Assembly: GCF_004337985.1 (NCBI RefSeq)
Contig: NW_021940918.1
Coordinates: 3,003,864 to 3,067,863 of the forward strand
DNA: 64,000 bases
Reading direction: 5' to 3'
From: Pyricularia pennisetigena
Taxonomy: Eukaryota > Ascomycota > Sordariomycetes > Magnaporthales > Pyriculariaceae
The translations under genes and the position numbers were made by a program. Under the pieces are notes generated by a model. The model was not told where the DNA came from, did not search any database, and saw nothing but the letters and a program-made list of their open reading frames with translations. Below, one piece after another: positions 33,168-44,554 of this stretch (position 1 is its first letter; every line of letters starts with the position of its first letter).

Positions 33168-35427
33168 TTTAATGTGCTTTCTAGTCTAGAATTGGTGACT
33201 TAGAACTGCGATAGAAATGGACATTTTGAGTCTTTGGAAATTAATTTTGGCGTCTTGGTTGCGACGGCCCAGGCGCTTTTCCAGATTTAGCAATGCTGAC
33301 AGGCGCCCAGCTTCTCACCGAGGATTTTTTTTTTTTTTTCTTTTTTTGTCAATCGATATTATTCCCCCTCCCTGCATATCCCCCTGTCATTCCCAAGAAA
33401 CCATCTCGGCCAAAATTGTTCCTACCAGGTAGCTTCCTCTGCTAGGTCCGACTTGGCGACCACAGCGCTTTGATTTTTATTTAAGGATAAAAGTGACAGC
33501 CAGTGTACGGCGGTTGTACCATTTAATTTCCTGGCCAAGTAAGCCCTTGGCGGCAATCCACTGCTGGCAGGGCGAGCCGTTGGCCCGAACAAGCGAAATG
33601 TTTCAAAACAGGTGAGAGGGAAAACGTTTTCAGAGGCCGTGCACGAGGTGCCATTGCAATTACTATGTGACGGCTGCTACTGAACCTACAAAGCTAACCA
33701 ACAATGTTTCAAAGCCAACGACAAAACAAGTTGGCGCATATATCACAACAGGATTGTCTCCATGAGCTGTGATGGTGGTGATGAACGCGCTTACATGGAT
33801 GCAATGATCTCGTGCAGTCGCCGGCCAAGCTTTTCTTGCGTTGGTACCTGCATTGAAATCTATTGACCTCCTTGGGGGAGCGGCTCAGTCCAAGCTCCCC
33901 CAAATTTGACCCGTCAGCGTGCATGAGCAGGAAAAAAAAAAAAAAAAAAAAAAATGGCATGCTATTGAGGGGGAAGGGATCGATGCAAACGGTACACCGC
34001 ATCCATCGTCGACCCCCAAGACTTTGCCCCGATTCTTGTACAGGGAAATTACATTGTTTTGCTGTGCCGCTCCTCCAAAGAGCAGACAGAGGCGGCGAGC
34101 TGCGGGTTGTCAGCAGCAGAAATTGCGCGATACCGAAATAGCTACCGTCAGTCGCTCGTTGCCATTGGAGGCGGAGTACCATCCAACATGTCAGCTGTCG
34201 TGTTCAGCCTCGGATTAGTTGAGCAACAACGACCAATACGCTTTGGTGTCGTATATTCATTTTTTCTTTTTCCAAATTCGCTACCGCGAGGGAATTGCAA
34301 TAGAATGCAGGGGTGAGGATGAGGTATAGAAGAAAAGCCCGCAAAATGCTTGTAGACAGCGGCCACAACAGTCACGAAACGCGCTCGAACCTCGTTCCCC
34401 CGGATTTGCTGTTAAGGATTTGACAAGCCAGCAGCAGCACCTTGGCACCTTCCGCGCTGGGCAGGAGCATCTGCTCAGGGTCACCATACTATTTGTTATT
34501 ATACCAGTAATACTGCAAGACTGGTAAGAACCCCACCATGGGCCTTTCTTTTTCATTTGCTTGCTTACAAGCTCTAGCCTTACCATGGAACATTATTCAA
34601 ACCCTTCCTTTGCCGTTTTCAATCATGGAAACTCTGCAGCCTAATCAATCGATCGGGATTTTTTTTTTTTATTCCGCTGTGTAACCACTCCAAAATGTTC
34701 TTTCATTTTTTCCAAGGCGCTGCTCGGAAATGGTAATGTTGGCGACTTTCTACAACCCTGAAGACGCCTTGCCATCATCCTCGATTGCTTGGTTCTGGTT
34801 GGCGCTGCAGTAAATTAAACAAAACAGGGGCTGTGGTGTGTTGCGCTTTCACGTAACGTAAACCCCCTGCATCGTTGTGGTGTCAGGGTTCTCGGCTGAG
34901 TCGGGCGGTTGCTTACCAGCGGTTCACCTAGCGATACCATCTCGCCTTACCGCTCTGTAAGGGCACTTTCCCCCAGTCCAAACGGGCCAGGGGTTCTCAC
35001 CAGTGGCATATCGCATCCCACCAATGCCATGCAGCCCAGCACCACCATCACAGTACTGCGTGTAAGTGTGATGGAGGGGGGTTCTGACCGGGGGTTCCGT
35101 CGGACCATTCACAACTCGATTAGGAAAATGCTCATCCAAGCGGTAACGGAAGGATCATGGCTAATTTCCCTTCACTCGAGTGTGTATCGTATTTTGATGC
35201 CATGCTGAACTCGCTGTCTATAAGGAGGCAGCGACCCCGAACACTTGTCTCTTGATCCTTTTGCTTTCTGTTAGACAAACAAACATAACCACAGTCACTC
35301 GTTCAGACTTGTAATAATCTTTGCTTTGCTTTCAGGCTTCACTCGTTTATAAGCCTTATTATTTTCTCCAAACCATTATTGTGTTTTTTTTTTTCGGTAT
35401 ATCATCAACAAAAAACATTCAGTCAAA
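33168..35427. other. Intergenic, 2.3 kb, with A23 run
   Basis: Between two secreted-protein genes on the same strand. A23 at 33932-33954 and T14 near 33325. A TATAAGG motif at about 35219 may be the core promoter of the GPI-protein gene. No gene supported. Confidence 0.45.
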
Positions 35428-35636
35428 ATGCGCTCTGCCATGATCATCCTCGGTGCCGCGGCCCTGGTTGCCGCCCACCCTCCCAAGCCGTCCAGTGCTA
35501 TCACCTCGGCTGTCCAGTTGACCACCACCACCACCGCTCCTCCGACCATCACTACTCCGGCCGCCAGCAGCACCGAGGACTGCGACGACGAGTCTAGCAC
35601 TGTCGTTCCCACCACCACCCCCACCACCACCGCCGC

Positions 35637-35673
<37 letters not shown>

Positions 35674-36081
35674 TCGGTGAAGATGACCACCTCGACCACC
35701 TCCAAGACGCTCATCGTGACCGTGACCAGCTGTGCTCCCACCGTCACCGAGTGCCCTGGCAAGCCTCACACCACCACCACCGTCATCGTCGAGACCACCG
35801 TCTGCCCCGTCGACGAGACGACGCCGACCTCCAAGCCCCCCGTCGGCAAGCCCACCACCCCAACCACCCCCTACCCCACCGGCACCAAGACCACCCAGAA
35901 GCCCCCCGTCGGCACCGGCAGCACGACCACCTACAAGCCTCCCGTCGGCACCGGCACTGGCCTTCCCCCCACCCCTCCCAAGCCTACCACCACCTCGCCT
36001 CCAGTCACTGCCGGCGCCGCCAAGGTCGTCTCGGGCTTCTCGGCTGTCGTTGCCTTTATTGGTGCCGTTGCTTTCTTGTAG
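35428..36081 (+). CDS. GPI-anchored Ser/Thr-rich cell-wall protein, 217 aa
   Basis: A single-exon gene with a signal peptide (MRSAMIILGAAALVAA), a body dominated by Thr, Ser and Pro, and a hydrophobic carboxyl tail (VVSGFSAVVAFIGAVAFL) after a small-residue stretch (VTAGAA), the pattern of a GPI-anchor signal. A pure Ser run (SSSSSSSSSSSS, encoded mainly by AGC) is near residue 80. The only cysteines lie in TEDCDDE and in VTSCAPTVTECPGK...TTVCPVDE, a spacing seen in fungal GPI-anchored wall proteins and adhesins. The second half is a degenerate repeat around KPPVGTG. Heavy O-mannosylation and attachment to the wall glucan are inferred. Confidence 0.85.
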
Positions 36082-37429
36082 ATCTTGAGTTTGTGAAATG
36101 ACTCTAGTTATTGGTTTTGTTGTTTGTTTTCTTTTCCCCTCCTGGGACGCACGATATCCACCAGATCTTGTTGGGTGTTGGTTTTTATTTCTTTTCTTGG
36201 GTAATATCCACGGGTGGTTCAAAGCTGCTGCTTTCGAGCCTAATTATTGTTTAATCTGAGGTTAATGTTGATGATATATGGAAAATAAGATGTCCTTGTA
36301 AATTCTGCAAGACTAAATCTGTGCCTATGATTATTTCATGGTGTATATTGTTTTGTTAACCTCACCTGCAAGTTGAATATTTGTTCAACCGATTCATTGA
36401 CCTTTCCCCAAAGCTAATCACCCGGTCCCAGGAACCCTACATAGCATAGCTTTGATGTAAGTTACATGTGCGAGCCTCGAATCTTGATCCGAGACCCATA
36501 TCAAAGGCCTGTCCTGACTGTGGCATGGTTGCTGATGGACAATGGTATAATTCTTCCGTTACGGCATCAGTTCTTATTATGTCTCACGGTCCATTTCCCC
36601 CTGAACTGTAGCTTCCATGCTGCTGCCCAATACCTGCAAACCTCTGAAAAGAGCCGGATAGCAGATCAGGCGCATTCCATAGCGGCTATAAATAGCGAAT
36701 GTTCGAGTCTCATTGGTATTACCATTTTGCATTGCACCATGGGCTCCATGTCAGAATGTGTAGACTGGAGATCACGCCATGGAAAGAAGCCAGGCAGTTC
36801 CAGACCCCAGAGCCCCATTTCAGGATGTCATCGATCTCAGGAATTAAAGAGTCTTCATCTGTTGCTAATGTCATTGAATGACTCACATATGCCACAATGT
36901 GGAGATTTTCATGGCCACGGCGCGAGGCAAGAACCTGCATCCGGGCATCGACATATGCGAGGCCGTCTTTGCGTACAAAATACGGGCGAGAAGTCATGGA
37001 CATGTCAGTCTGGACGTGGGGCACAATTTTGCCTAAGTTCGTGAAAGAACTTGCACGCTTGTCCCCAGGCAAACCAGAACACGGTTTGGCGCCATGACGG
37101 CCCATGGTGGGCGTCGGCGGTAGAGGAACGGTGCTCAACTTTTATGCCCGGATGTGCGTTGTTGCTGATCCTGTTGTTGTTGCTGGTGGAACATTACTTG
37201 CGGATAGTCGGAGTGATCACAAACGTGTTTGCTGATTTCTACATTCCGGATTTGCATGCTTAGAGGCAGGCATATAAAAGATACTAGAGAGCACCTACGG
37301 CCCAAGACTTTGCACTGCAATCACGCAAAAGGGCAGGGTTTGAAAGCACACAATCGATTAAATAAGTAAAAGTCTGACTTTTGAGACCACCACCAAAAAT
37401 CCACCGACGGACAGAAAAGAAAAGCAAAC
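36082..37429. other. Intergenic, 1.3 kb, with one exon-like stretch on the minus strand
   Basis: Mostly featureless. On the minus strand, 36892-37105 reads as an exon-like frame (VRKDGLAYVDARMQVLASRR) that ends at a good donor (GTGAGT at 36891-36886), but I can find neither a convincing start nor a second exon. See the findings. Confidence 0.35.
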
Positions 37430-37720
37430 ATGGCAACTCTCGCGCTCTACCTAAACGACGGCTCATGCTCCATGCTCCCACACATCCTCCTAAATTGTTT
37501 ACAGATACCACACACCACCGTTCTCCCGCAATCTAACGACAAACCCTACACCGAACCCCGCCTCGAAGCCGCCGACACCAGCTCCTCCGCCGAGGAGTAC
37601 TCCACGAACGAGGACGGCTTCCCTAAAAAATGGTTACGGTTAGAAAAATCACTCCTTTTGTTTAACCTCATCCTGAGGGGACCAACAAAGCACAATCCCG
37701 CAGGCAATCAAAATCACTGA
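37430..37720 (+). pseudogene. Glutathione S-transferase-like amino-terminal fragment
   Basis: The frame starts ATLALYLNDGSCSMLPHILL, which resembles the start of a fungal GST thioredoxin fold (beta strand, then Ser-Cys/Ser-Met-Pro-His-Ile-Leu-Leu). LEAADTSSSAEEYSTNEDGF follows, at the place where such proteins have EAADGS...EEY...NPKGYVP. After that the match is lost. A short downstream bit (AIKITELTGAML, about 37703-37738) could be the next family element (AITELPAILTY), reached through a possible CAG acceptor. No carboxyl-terminal GST domain can be read in the following 1 kb. I take it as a decayed gene. The alternative is an intact gene with introns I cannot place. Confidence 0.35.
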
Positions 37721-39619
37721 ATTGACTGGGGCAATGCTTCCGCCCCAAAGAGGATACTAGTGCAGGTCAGACTGAAGGCGACAGGGAAAATGGCAGTTTA
37801 TATGTTTACCCTTGCATATATATCTCCCCCTGACATTTGATCTGGGGAAATAAAAGCCTCATTCTCCAAAACAACTATCCACATTATTTGCACCCATCAA
37901 GCCCTTTCTTTCATGCACCTTCCATTCGGCCCACAATCATTGTAAACCGTGGAAATTTACAGCCTTCCCGTCGACAATACGGGTGCCTGGCTGTACCCAC
38001 ACGTAAAACATGCGTCGACAACCATGAAACCACCTTTTTTGTACGTTCAATGGACCGTTCGAAAGCGCCATCCAAATCGCGCCCAACCCATAGTACGAAC
38101 CGGCCGACGTCCTGGAGCCCTATTTCCAGTTTAAACCTGACAGGATTCCGGGTTGATACCCCGTTTCGTTCGAATCCTTTACGATATTCGATACAACCGT
38201 TTTAAACATCAAAATTTCGTGTTTCGAAAATCGGGAAGGGCTGTAAATCGATTTTCATTACGACTGCTACCAAGCGGACGATAACGCAAAATACGTGGCG
38301 CGCTTCGGCCGGGAACGTTTCGGTGAACACCCCCCCTGGGCGAGATCAGCGAATCGTACCTGCTCGAATGCCGCGGCTCGCCATGGCCCTGGGCCAGCGC
38401 GAGGATGCAAATCGAAACGAGCGGCGCCTCCGTTACGGTGCACGAATACGTTTTGGCCGTACACTCGTGGTTTTTAGCGCTGCGCGACAGGGCCTTGAAC
38501 GCCGGTGCCAGGTTTTAGGGACGCTCCGAGCCCTGGCCGCCCCAGACCAGGTTGTCCAAATGGCATAAAAAGCTACAGGTGCCGCCGCCGCCGCCGGGAG
38601 AGCGATTCAGCCACAAGGAGAGGGCGCCGGGGAGGTCTGCGGCGAGGATGCGGGAGACGGAGGCGGCTGCGGCAGGGGATAGCCAGGCGGAGTAGAGTAA
38701 ATTGGCGGAAGCGAGAGAGAGAGACAGACGTTTGTAATTAAGTCATTTAAAATGTGAAAAACCTTTCGCGTTCCTCGTTCGCTTATATAGCTTGCAAGTG
38801 TTTTAGTTTTGAATGTGATTTACATTATCTAGAGCTGATAAAAACATAAGAAATAATGTTACTTTTATTACACCGGCACCCTCAACTTAGCCACCCTGCA
38901 AACTTTATCCCGGACCTTAAGTAAATTCCGCATCTCTCACCCAACCCACATAATCATTACAAGTACAACCACTTTATTCGCCGTTGGCACAATTGCAATC
39001 GCAACTATTTACGACGGTAGATAGGCAACGTATACACTTGTTATAATTGCTGTGCCTATATATATTAATTCAATTGTGCAACAGCACCACTATATCTCTA
39101 TTACCCCACTAGCAGACGGTTATCTGATCTACGGTTCCAATCAGCCATGCACGTGATCTACGATCTTCCCCGCGATTCGAATAAGCTTATTCTATTCCCA
39201 TAGCCTCCTTGCAAAAAAAAAAACCCCGTTTTTTGCGGTGCGTGGGCGCGTTCATGTGGGTGGGTTGTGTTGAGGGTATCAGAAAATGCTAACAAAACAA
39301 AACAGGTGCCACTTCAGCGGCATGTCCACTTGTGCGTCAAGCACTGTAGCTTCGGGGGGATTGGCTAACATGCCGCCCATCTCCTCAATTGCGCGGGTGT
39401 CACTTGCTTGGCCAGGAGGATTGACTGTGCACTTGATCTCTCCCGGGGTCTCGGTCGGTCCTTCAAGACTGCGATCAACGTCCCTCCTCCAACAAGTACT
39501 GACCATCCGCCATCCCCAAGCGTGCAAATGTAGTCATCACCCTACAACGTCGAAATTACGAATATCCAATCACCACATGATTGCTTCCACTACTGCTGTC
39601 GTCATGACATCATGAAATC
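37721..39619. other. 1.9 kb with a GC-rich broken coding-like block and A/T-rich sequence
   Basis: At 38340-38700 both strands carry long codon-biased frames, each cut by one stop near 38515, so a former coding region is likely but its strand is unclear. From 38760 to 39240 the sequence is A/T-rich with TATATATATTAATTC-type stretches. No intact gene is seen. Confidence 0.4.
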
Positions 39620-40683
39620 ATGACATCAGCCTCTTCTCTTCCTGAGTCTCATCGTGAGCTACTCTCGCGCAACGATTACATCGACTTGCGCAATTCACAG
39701 GACCAGCAGCCGAGCGCCGAGTTCATCTCCGTTCGAGAGTCTGTCGGCAACCTGCCGCAGGAGCTCAAAAACAATATAGACCTCGTCAAGGACGATGTCA
39801 AGCCCAGTTCCAGCGCCTTGAAGCCCAGATCCGTCAATCCAATGCGTGGATGCGGAACAACGCCTTAAAGAATCCATCTCTCCCCATCGGCCCTGTCGTT
39901 GTGTATCATCCTGAACAAGGCATTGTTGAACCCGAAATTTCGCAATTTCGCCGAAATGCAAACGAGTTCTATTCCTTGAGGGATCCCCAAACGGATCGAC
40001 GGCGGACAATGTTAAAGTATCTCGCTGGCTTCCACGATGTCCGACTCAAACCTGCAGACGATTCTTCGGAAGAAGACAGTAGTGACAACGAAGCATTCCC
40101 TGACCGTCCCGATATTCTTGTTGAAAGGCTGGAGGACATACTGGGCTTGAACGAAGACAAATTTGACAAGTTTAGGGAAAGGGCACGCAAATTAGCAGCG
40201 CAGATCCCCTCGCACCCTATCAAACGCTTGCAAATCTCCCTCCCTGACGAGAAATCGATCCCCAGTCCACGCCGACAGAGACTTGAGCTGTGGCCGATCG
40301 GTGACGAAGATGAAAGGCGCCACATTCATGATACCGGAGGCCGCCAACATTCCAAAAACGCTTCTTTAGAAGGTTTGATAAGTGACAGTCTCGGATGGGG
40401 ACCTCCCTCAGCCTCTTCCTCGCAACGGCCCCGAATCAACGGTATTGTAAGTCTCGTGTCTGTCACACGAACCTCGACCCGAGACATCGAAGTCAGAGTC
40501 CGAGGGAACCATAGGCTCTTCCCACCGAAGCATGCCTATAGAATCATATCACACTACTCGATCCGAATCCAATCGCAGGCCAAAGTTCGACTACCCACTC
40601 TACGGGGTTTATACCGGAGACTTCAGGCAATCAGTTCCAAGATCTGGCACCGTTGCAACATGTTCATGACGATATCTTCGTGA
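39620..40683 (+). pseudogene. Fungal orphan-family gene with a one-base frameshift
   Basis: The first frame (39620-39868) and the second (read from about 39802 to the stop at 40683) overlap, and they make one natural protein if a base is missing near 39799-39806. NIDLVKDDVK then continues as AQFQRLEAQIRQSNAWMRNN. The joined product would be about 354 residues. It has a coiled-coil-like middle, then VVVYHPEQGIVEPEISQF, RRNANEFYSLRDPQTDRRR, an acidic patch (DDSSEEDSSDNE), and LVERLEDILGLNEDKFDKF. I have a general memory of similar orphan proteins in Sordariomycetes with the pattern 'YxPxQGxxxPELSxFPRxAxxFYxLRxP', of unknown function. A GTAAGT donor near 40448 could shorten the end. The frameshift is either real or a sequencing error in AAGCCC. 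Confidence 0.55.
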
Positions 40684-42219
40684 TTGAACACTGAGACGGT
40701 GTGATGCTTGGGGTCAGGGTGATTGACTTTGGAGCGATTTTTATGGGACATCCACACTCCTTCATAGCTTTGGAATGGCAAGCCATGAGTTGTAATGGCT
40801 TAGACCGACCGAGGTAGAACTTGACTGTTGCTTCTCTTGGACACTCTCAAGAAACAATATCTGTCTTGTCATAGATGTCGCGATGTCGTGTGGGACTCTC
40901 ATGAGCTCATGGAAAGTATTCATCAATCCATTAAACGTCACAAGCTTCGACCTGAACCATCTGGGTAAATGTCGTACCGCAAACAGGTTTCTGATATGCT
41001 AACACGTTCCTACTTGTCTCCATACTTTTCCCAGTTTCATCCCTTCCTTGCAGATATATGAGTTGCAACGTGGAACCCTCGCCACGCTACTTACAAGTCG
41101 CCCAACATGGCATTTTACACATAGCTGAGGAGGACAGTGATTGCCAGAGCAGCCCTTTGACTCGCAAGCATCACGAGTGCGAGTAACAGAAAGGCCCAGA
41201 AGGATCCTGCCGAGAGTCGTCGCCATGCTGCCTGCCCATTTGTGGCGTCAAGCACGATGAATGAGCCAACGTCAAATGCGGGGGGGATTGGTTGAGTGAC
41301 CAGATGAATGTGATGGGGAGACAAAGAGGTGTCGGATTTGCCTTGGCTTCGGATGTGGATTCATATACTTTTGATGTTGAAGGAAATGGGCCCTCGCGTC
41401 TCCTGTTAGTGCTCTGTTTGCCGATGATACGAGGAGTCGGGACTGAAGAGAGAGAGAAAAGCCACAGAGTTGGTGATGTCTGACAATACCTTTCAAATAT
41501 ATCGTTCTAAATTTCTTTCGCAAACACCGAGCGAAACAACTTGCACAGCCCGGCAGCTCTTGCCATGGCCCTCAACAGCACATGTCTTTCTGCCGGAGAT
41601 AGTTTCAGCTAGCTCGAAAACCCTCTGCTTTTCTGTTTTTTTTTTCTCTTTCTTTCTTTCTTTTTCTTGCAGTGCATGGCCATGTCGGCAGCTGTACGTA
41701 CACACCGGGAAGCTTATCGTGACCTCGAGCCCATCTATCTGCAAGACGAACCGGCGTCGGCTTCCTGTGACAAAAAGAAGGAAACAAAAACTATTTAAGG
41801 AGAGGTTTCCCCCATTCGTAGCTTCTCTTGTCGATCCACGTCCCATATGTTCCGCTGCGAGACAGCTGTAACATCCCTTCCTGTTTCAGCAGAGGAATCT
41901 TGTCCCTTTGGGAAACCATTCAAGAGCAGAGGCAAGTTCATACCTGGCCTTGCTAAATTATTATCAACCCCATCTCCATCTTTGATCTTTCTTTGGCTGA
42001 CCTTTGACAGATTCAATAGATTCAACAAGTATCGATACCAAGTAGAATATTGGTTACATACTTTCATCCGTCCTTGTCAAGTTTCTGTGGCTGTCCCTAA
42101 GCTCAACTTGAAATTGGCCGTCTGCGCACCAGTCACCAACCTGCCGACTGCGCCGGCCCCCCTACAAGACCCGATCGGGAAGCTCGAACCTCGACGAAAG
42201 CATCACCAAGCAGAGAAAA
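40684..42219. other. Intergenic, 1.5 kb
   Basis: No supported gene. A minus-strand frame at about 41000-41226 encodes a short Cys-containing peptide without signal sequence. A T-rich stretch lies at 41632-41670. The sequence just before 42220 is the likely promoter and leader of the next gene. Confidence 0.4.
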
Positions 42220-42606
42220 ATGGGTACCGAGCCCCAGAACTTCTCCAGCATCTTGGCCAGCCAGGTTAGTGCCATCTCGCCCAGCCGCCAGTGGGCCCCA
42301 AAGAAGAAGAGGGCCTTCAAGAACGTCGACCTCATTCCCAGGATCGACAAACCTATCATGTCATCGCCGACAGCAAAGCGAGATCACAAGACGGCCCAGT
42401 CCGAGGACGGGCGGCCCTGGGACCACGCCAGCCTTCGAACCAGTCACTTGGACAAGAAGCCATTCAAAACCAACCAAGATGACATCGGCGACGAGACGCT
42501 GAAGGAGGACTTTGAAGGGTCGACAATGGTTGAGGACGGCGAGGTCAAAGAGGACGATGGGTCGCACGAGGACCCTCAGATGAAGTCGTCGAGAGGGTCG
42601 GCCTAG
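42220..42606 (+). CDS. Small hydrophilic hypothetical protein, 128 aa
   Basis: A single-exon frame from an ATG in good context (AAAAATGGG). The product is hydrophilic, with an amino part rich in Lys (APKKKRAFKNVDLIPRIDKP) and an acidic end (VEDGEVKEDDGSHEDPQM). There is no signal peptide, membrane segment or cysteine. Codon use is GC-rich at third positions, like the neighbouring real genes, which is the main reason to accept it. The APKKKRAFK stretch could act as a nuclear signal. I recognise no family, and it could be an over-called frame. Confidence 0.45.
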   Translation: MGTEPQNFSSILASQVSAISPSRQWAPKKKRAFKNVDLIPRIDKPIMSSPTAKRDHKTAQSEDGRPWDHASLRTSHLDKKPFKTNQDDIGDETLKEDFEGSTMVEDGEVKEDDGSHEDPQMKSSRGSA

Positions 42607-43486
42607 CATGCCACATGGTTCCTCGGGCAGGAGGGCAAGTGGTCAAGCTAGCACTGGTGGTTGTGGTTTTCACGGTTGCATTTCTGGAGTTGGTTATCGA
42701 CGGTCATTGGGCATGGAGTTTGGAGTCGTCTGGGGATAAGATGATGTGCTTTGCATGAGGAAATAGTAGTGCAGATTTGTGGCAATGCATCGCCTCTGCC
42801 TTTGAAAGTTGCCAACCTGCCAATGTATCAGCTAGAAGTACTGAATGATGATACTTTTGGTGATCAGGGTCACTGGAGAAATTTCTCCAAATTCTAGGAC
42901 GTCGTGAAGTGGCACCGAAAAGCCTGCCTTCTTGTTGCTTGTCTGACTAATGGGCATTTTTGAAGCAGTCAACAGGCGCAGTCTCGGGGTTGAGCGGAGT
43001 GATTTCTCCGAGTACCACTGTCACCAGTAAATGAAAGGTGCATGGCCAAGAAAGACGATGCGCCTGCCCAGTCAGGACTCCAAATGTGAAAAATTTTGAC
43101 TCGATCTTGGGCGCCAATCAACCAAGGTGGCGACGGGGGTTATGAGCCGACTGGGAAACAATTGCGATATGGACCGACCCTTGCAAGCCGTCATCGTTGC
43201 AGCCGGAAAAGTTTATGCGAAATTGCGGAATATGAACAACCGGGGTAACTCGATCCTCCAATCAATCCCCAAGACAGGAGCTCGGGGCTAGGTTCATCTA
43301 CCGGAAGGTGGTATTCTCTGGGGTAAATCAACCGGGACAGCATCCTTGGCAAACCCCCTCACTGAACAAGGCGGAGCAATATAAGATGGGCAAAAAAATG
43401 CTCACACGCTGCTCAGGTTAGGGCCGTGGTGTAGCCCGCCACCGCACGCCAGGTCTCGAGTAGAAAGTTATCACAGCTACACAGCC
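42607..43486. other. Intergenic, 880 bp, promoter of the beta-helix gene
   Basis: No gene seen. The right end contains the TATA candidate listed separately. Confidence 0.45.
43380..43385 (+). promoter_or_regulatory. TATA-box candidate (TATAAG)
   Basis: TATAAG about 107 bp upstream of the beta-helix protein start codon. It fits a core promoter for a strongly expressed secreted protein. Function is inferred. Confidence 0.4.
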
Positions 43487-44554
43487 ATGGCTCGCTTCAC
43501 CTCGTTCATTGCCACCGTGCTGGCTACCATTGGAGCCGTCAAGGCCCAGTGCGGAGCCGGCACCCCAGACGCCCGCGTGACGGGCTCGGGCAGCAGCTTC
43601 CAGGCAGTCCGGGGCTCCAACACGGTGTACTCGGGCTCTGACTATCGGGCGGCGATCCAGGCGGCGCTCGACTCGATCGGCAGCGGCCAGCGAGTTTCCG
43701 TCATAGCGTCGGGCTCCATCGGCGCCAACACCATCAGCATCAGCAGCGGCAAGACCTTTGAGGGCTGCGGGACCATCAACGTCGGCAACCGGAATGGGCG
43801 CGGTGCCATCGAGTCGCTCAACACGCAGGGCGTCAAGATCCCGTACCTGACCATGACGGGCAACCCTTACTTTGGGCTCCGGTTCCATGGCACGCGCGAC
43901 TTGACGCTGGGGCAAATCACCATGAACCTCAGCGGCGGCCTGGGGATTCGCTTCGACCGCGACAACCCAGACAACTTCAACGTGCGCATGGGCACCATCA
44001 CGGTGACGGGCGCCGGCAGCCACGCGGTGGAGACGTGGAACATTGACGGGCTCGTCATCGACCGCGTCGTCGCGCGCAACGTCGGCGAGTCGGGCCTGCT
44101 GGTGCAAAAGACGCGCAACGCCCAGATCGGCATCGTCGACGGCAACAACGTCGGCGCCGGCACCGGGTACGCGACGCTGCGCTTCGCCAACAACAACGGC
44201 CAGAACCCCAACGGCAACTACAACACCAACATCTGGGTGGACCAGGTCATCTCGCGGGGCGGCGGTCGCGGCGTCTTTTGCGTGTCCCAGTCCGGCGCCG
44301 CCGTCATCCGGACCGTCGACCTGGCCAACAACGGCAACAACGCCATCCTGATCGAGAACTGCTACAACCTGTCGATCCGTGGTGGCACCGTCAACGGAGG
44401 CGGCGAGGTGCGCGTTTCGGCGCGGTCCGAGTTCCCCAACAACCGCGACCTCTGGATCACTCTGCGGGTCGACAACACGTCCGTGAGGGAGTCGCCGTGC
44501 GGAACGAATGTGAACTGGAGCCTGACTGGCAATGGACCGAGGACCCTTTGCTAG
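43487..44554 (+). CDS. Secreted right-handed beta-helix (pectin-lyase-like) protein, 355 aa
   Basis: A single-exon gene with a signal peptide (MARFTSFIATVLATIGAVKA). The mature part shows the regular short repeats of a parallel beta-helix, with Gly/Asn turns every ~22-25 residues: GKTFEGCGTINVGNRNGRGA, GVKIPYLTMTGNPYFGLRFH, LTLGQITMNLSGGLGIRFDR, NIDGLVIDRVVARNVGESGL. The later stretch VISRGGGRGVFCVSQSGAAV precedes NNGNNAILIENCYNLSIRGG. This fold is shared by pectate/pectin lyases and many other surface proteins. I see no Asp/Arg cluster that would identify a given lyase family. A plant- or microbial-polysaccharide target is inferred. Very high GC at third positions suggests strong expression. 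Confidence 0.85.
   Translation: MARFTSFIATVLATIGAVKAQCGAGTPDARVTGSGSSFQAVRGSNTVYSGSDYRAAIQAALDSIGSGQRVSVIASGSIGANTISISSGKTFEGCGTINVGNRNGRGAIESLNTQGVKIPYLTMTGNPYFGLRFHGTRDLTLGQITMNLSGGLGIRFDRDNPDNFNVRMGTITVTGAGSHAVETWNIDGLVIDRVVARNVGESGLLVQKTRNAQIGIVDGNNVGAGTGYATLRFANNNGQNPNGNYNTNIWVDQVISRGGGRGVFCVSQSGAAVIRTVDLANNGNNAILIENCYNLSIRGGTVNGGGEVRVSARSEFPNNRDLWITLRVDNTSVRESPCGTNVNWSLTGNGPRTLC

Noticed and set aside
36466..37044. 192-codon plus-strand frame
   Set aside because: Composition is not protein-like and there is no signal, domain or upstream promoter evidence; part of it is antisense to a better exon-like frame.
40999..41324. Small minus-strand Cys-containing frame as an effector candidate
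   Set aside because: No signal peptide in frame and no codon bias like the neighbouring genes.
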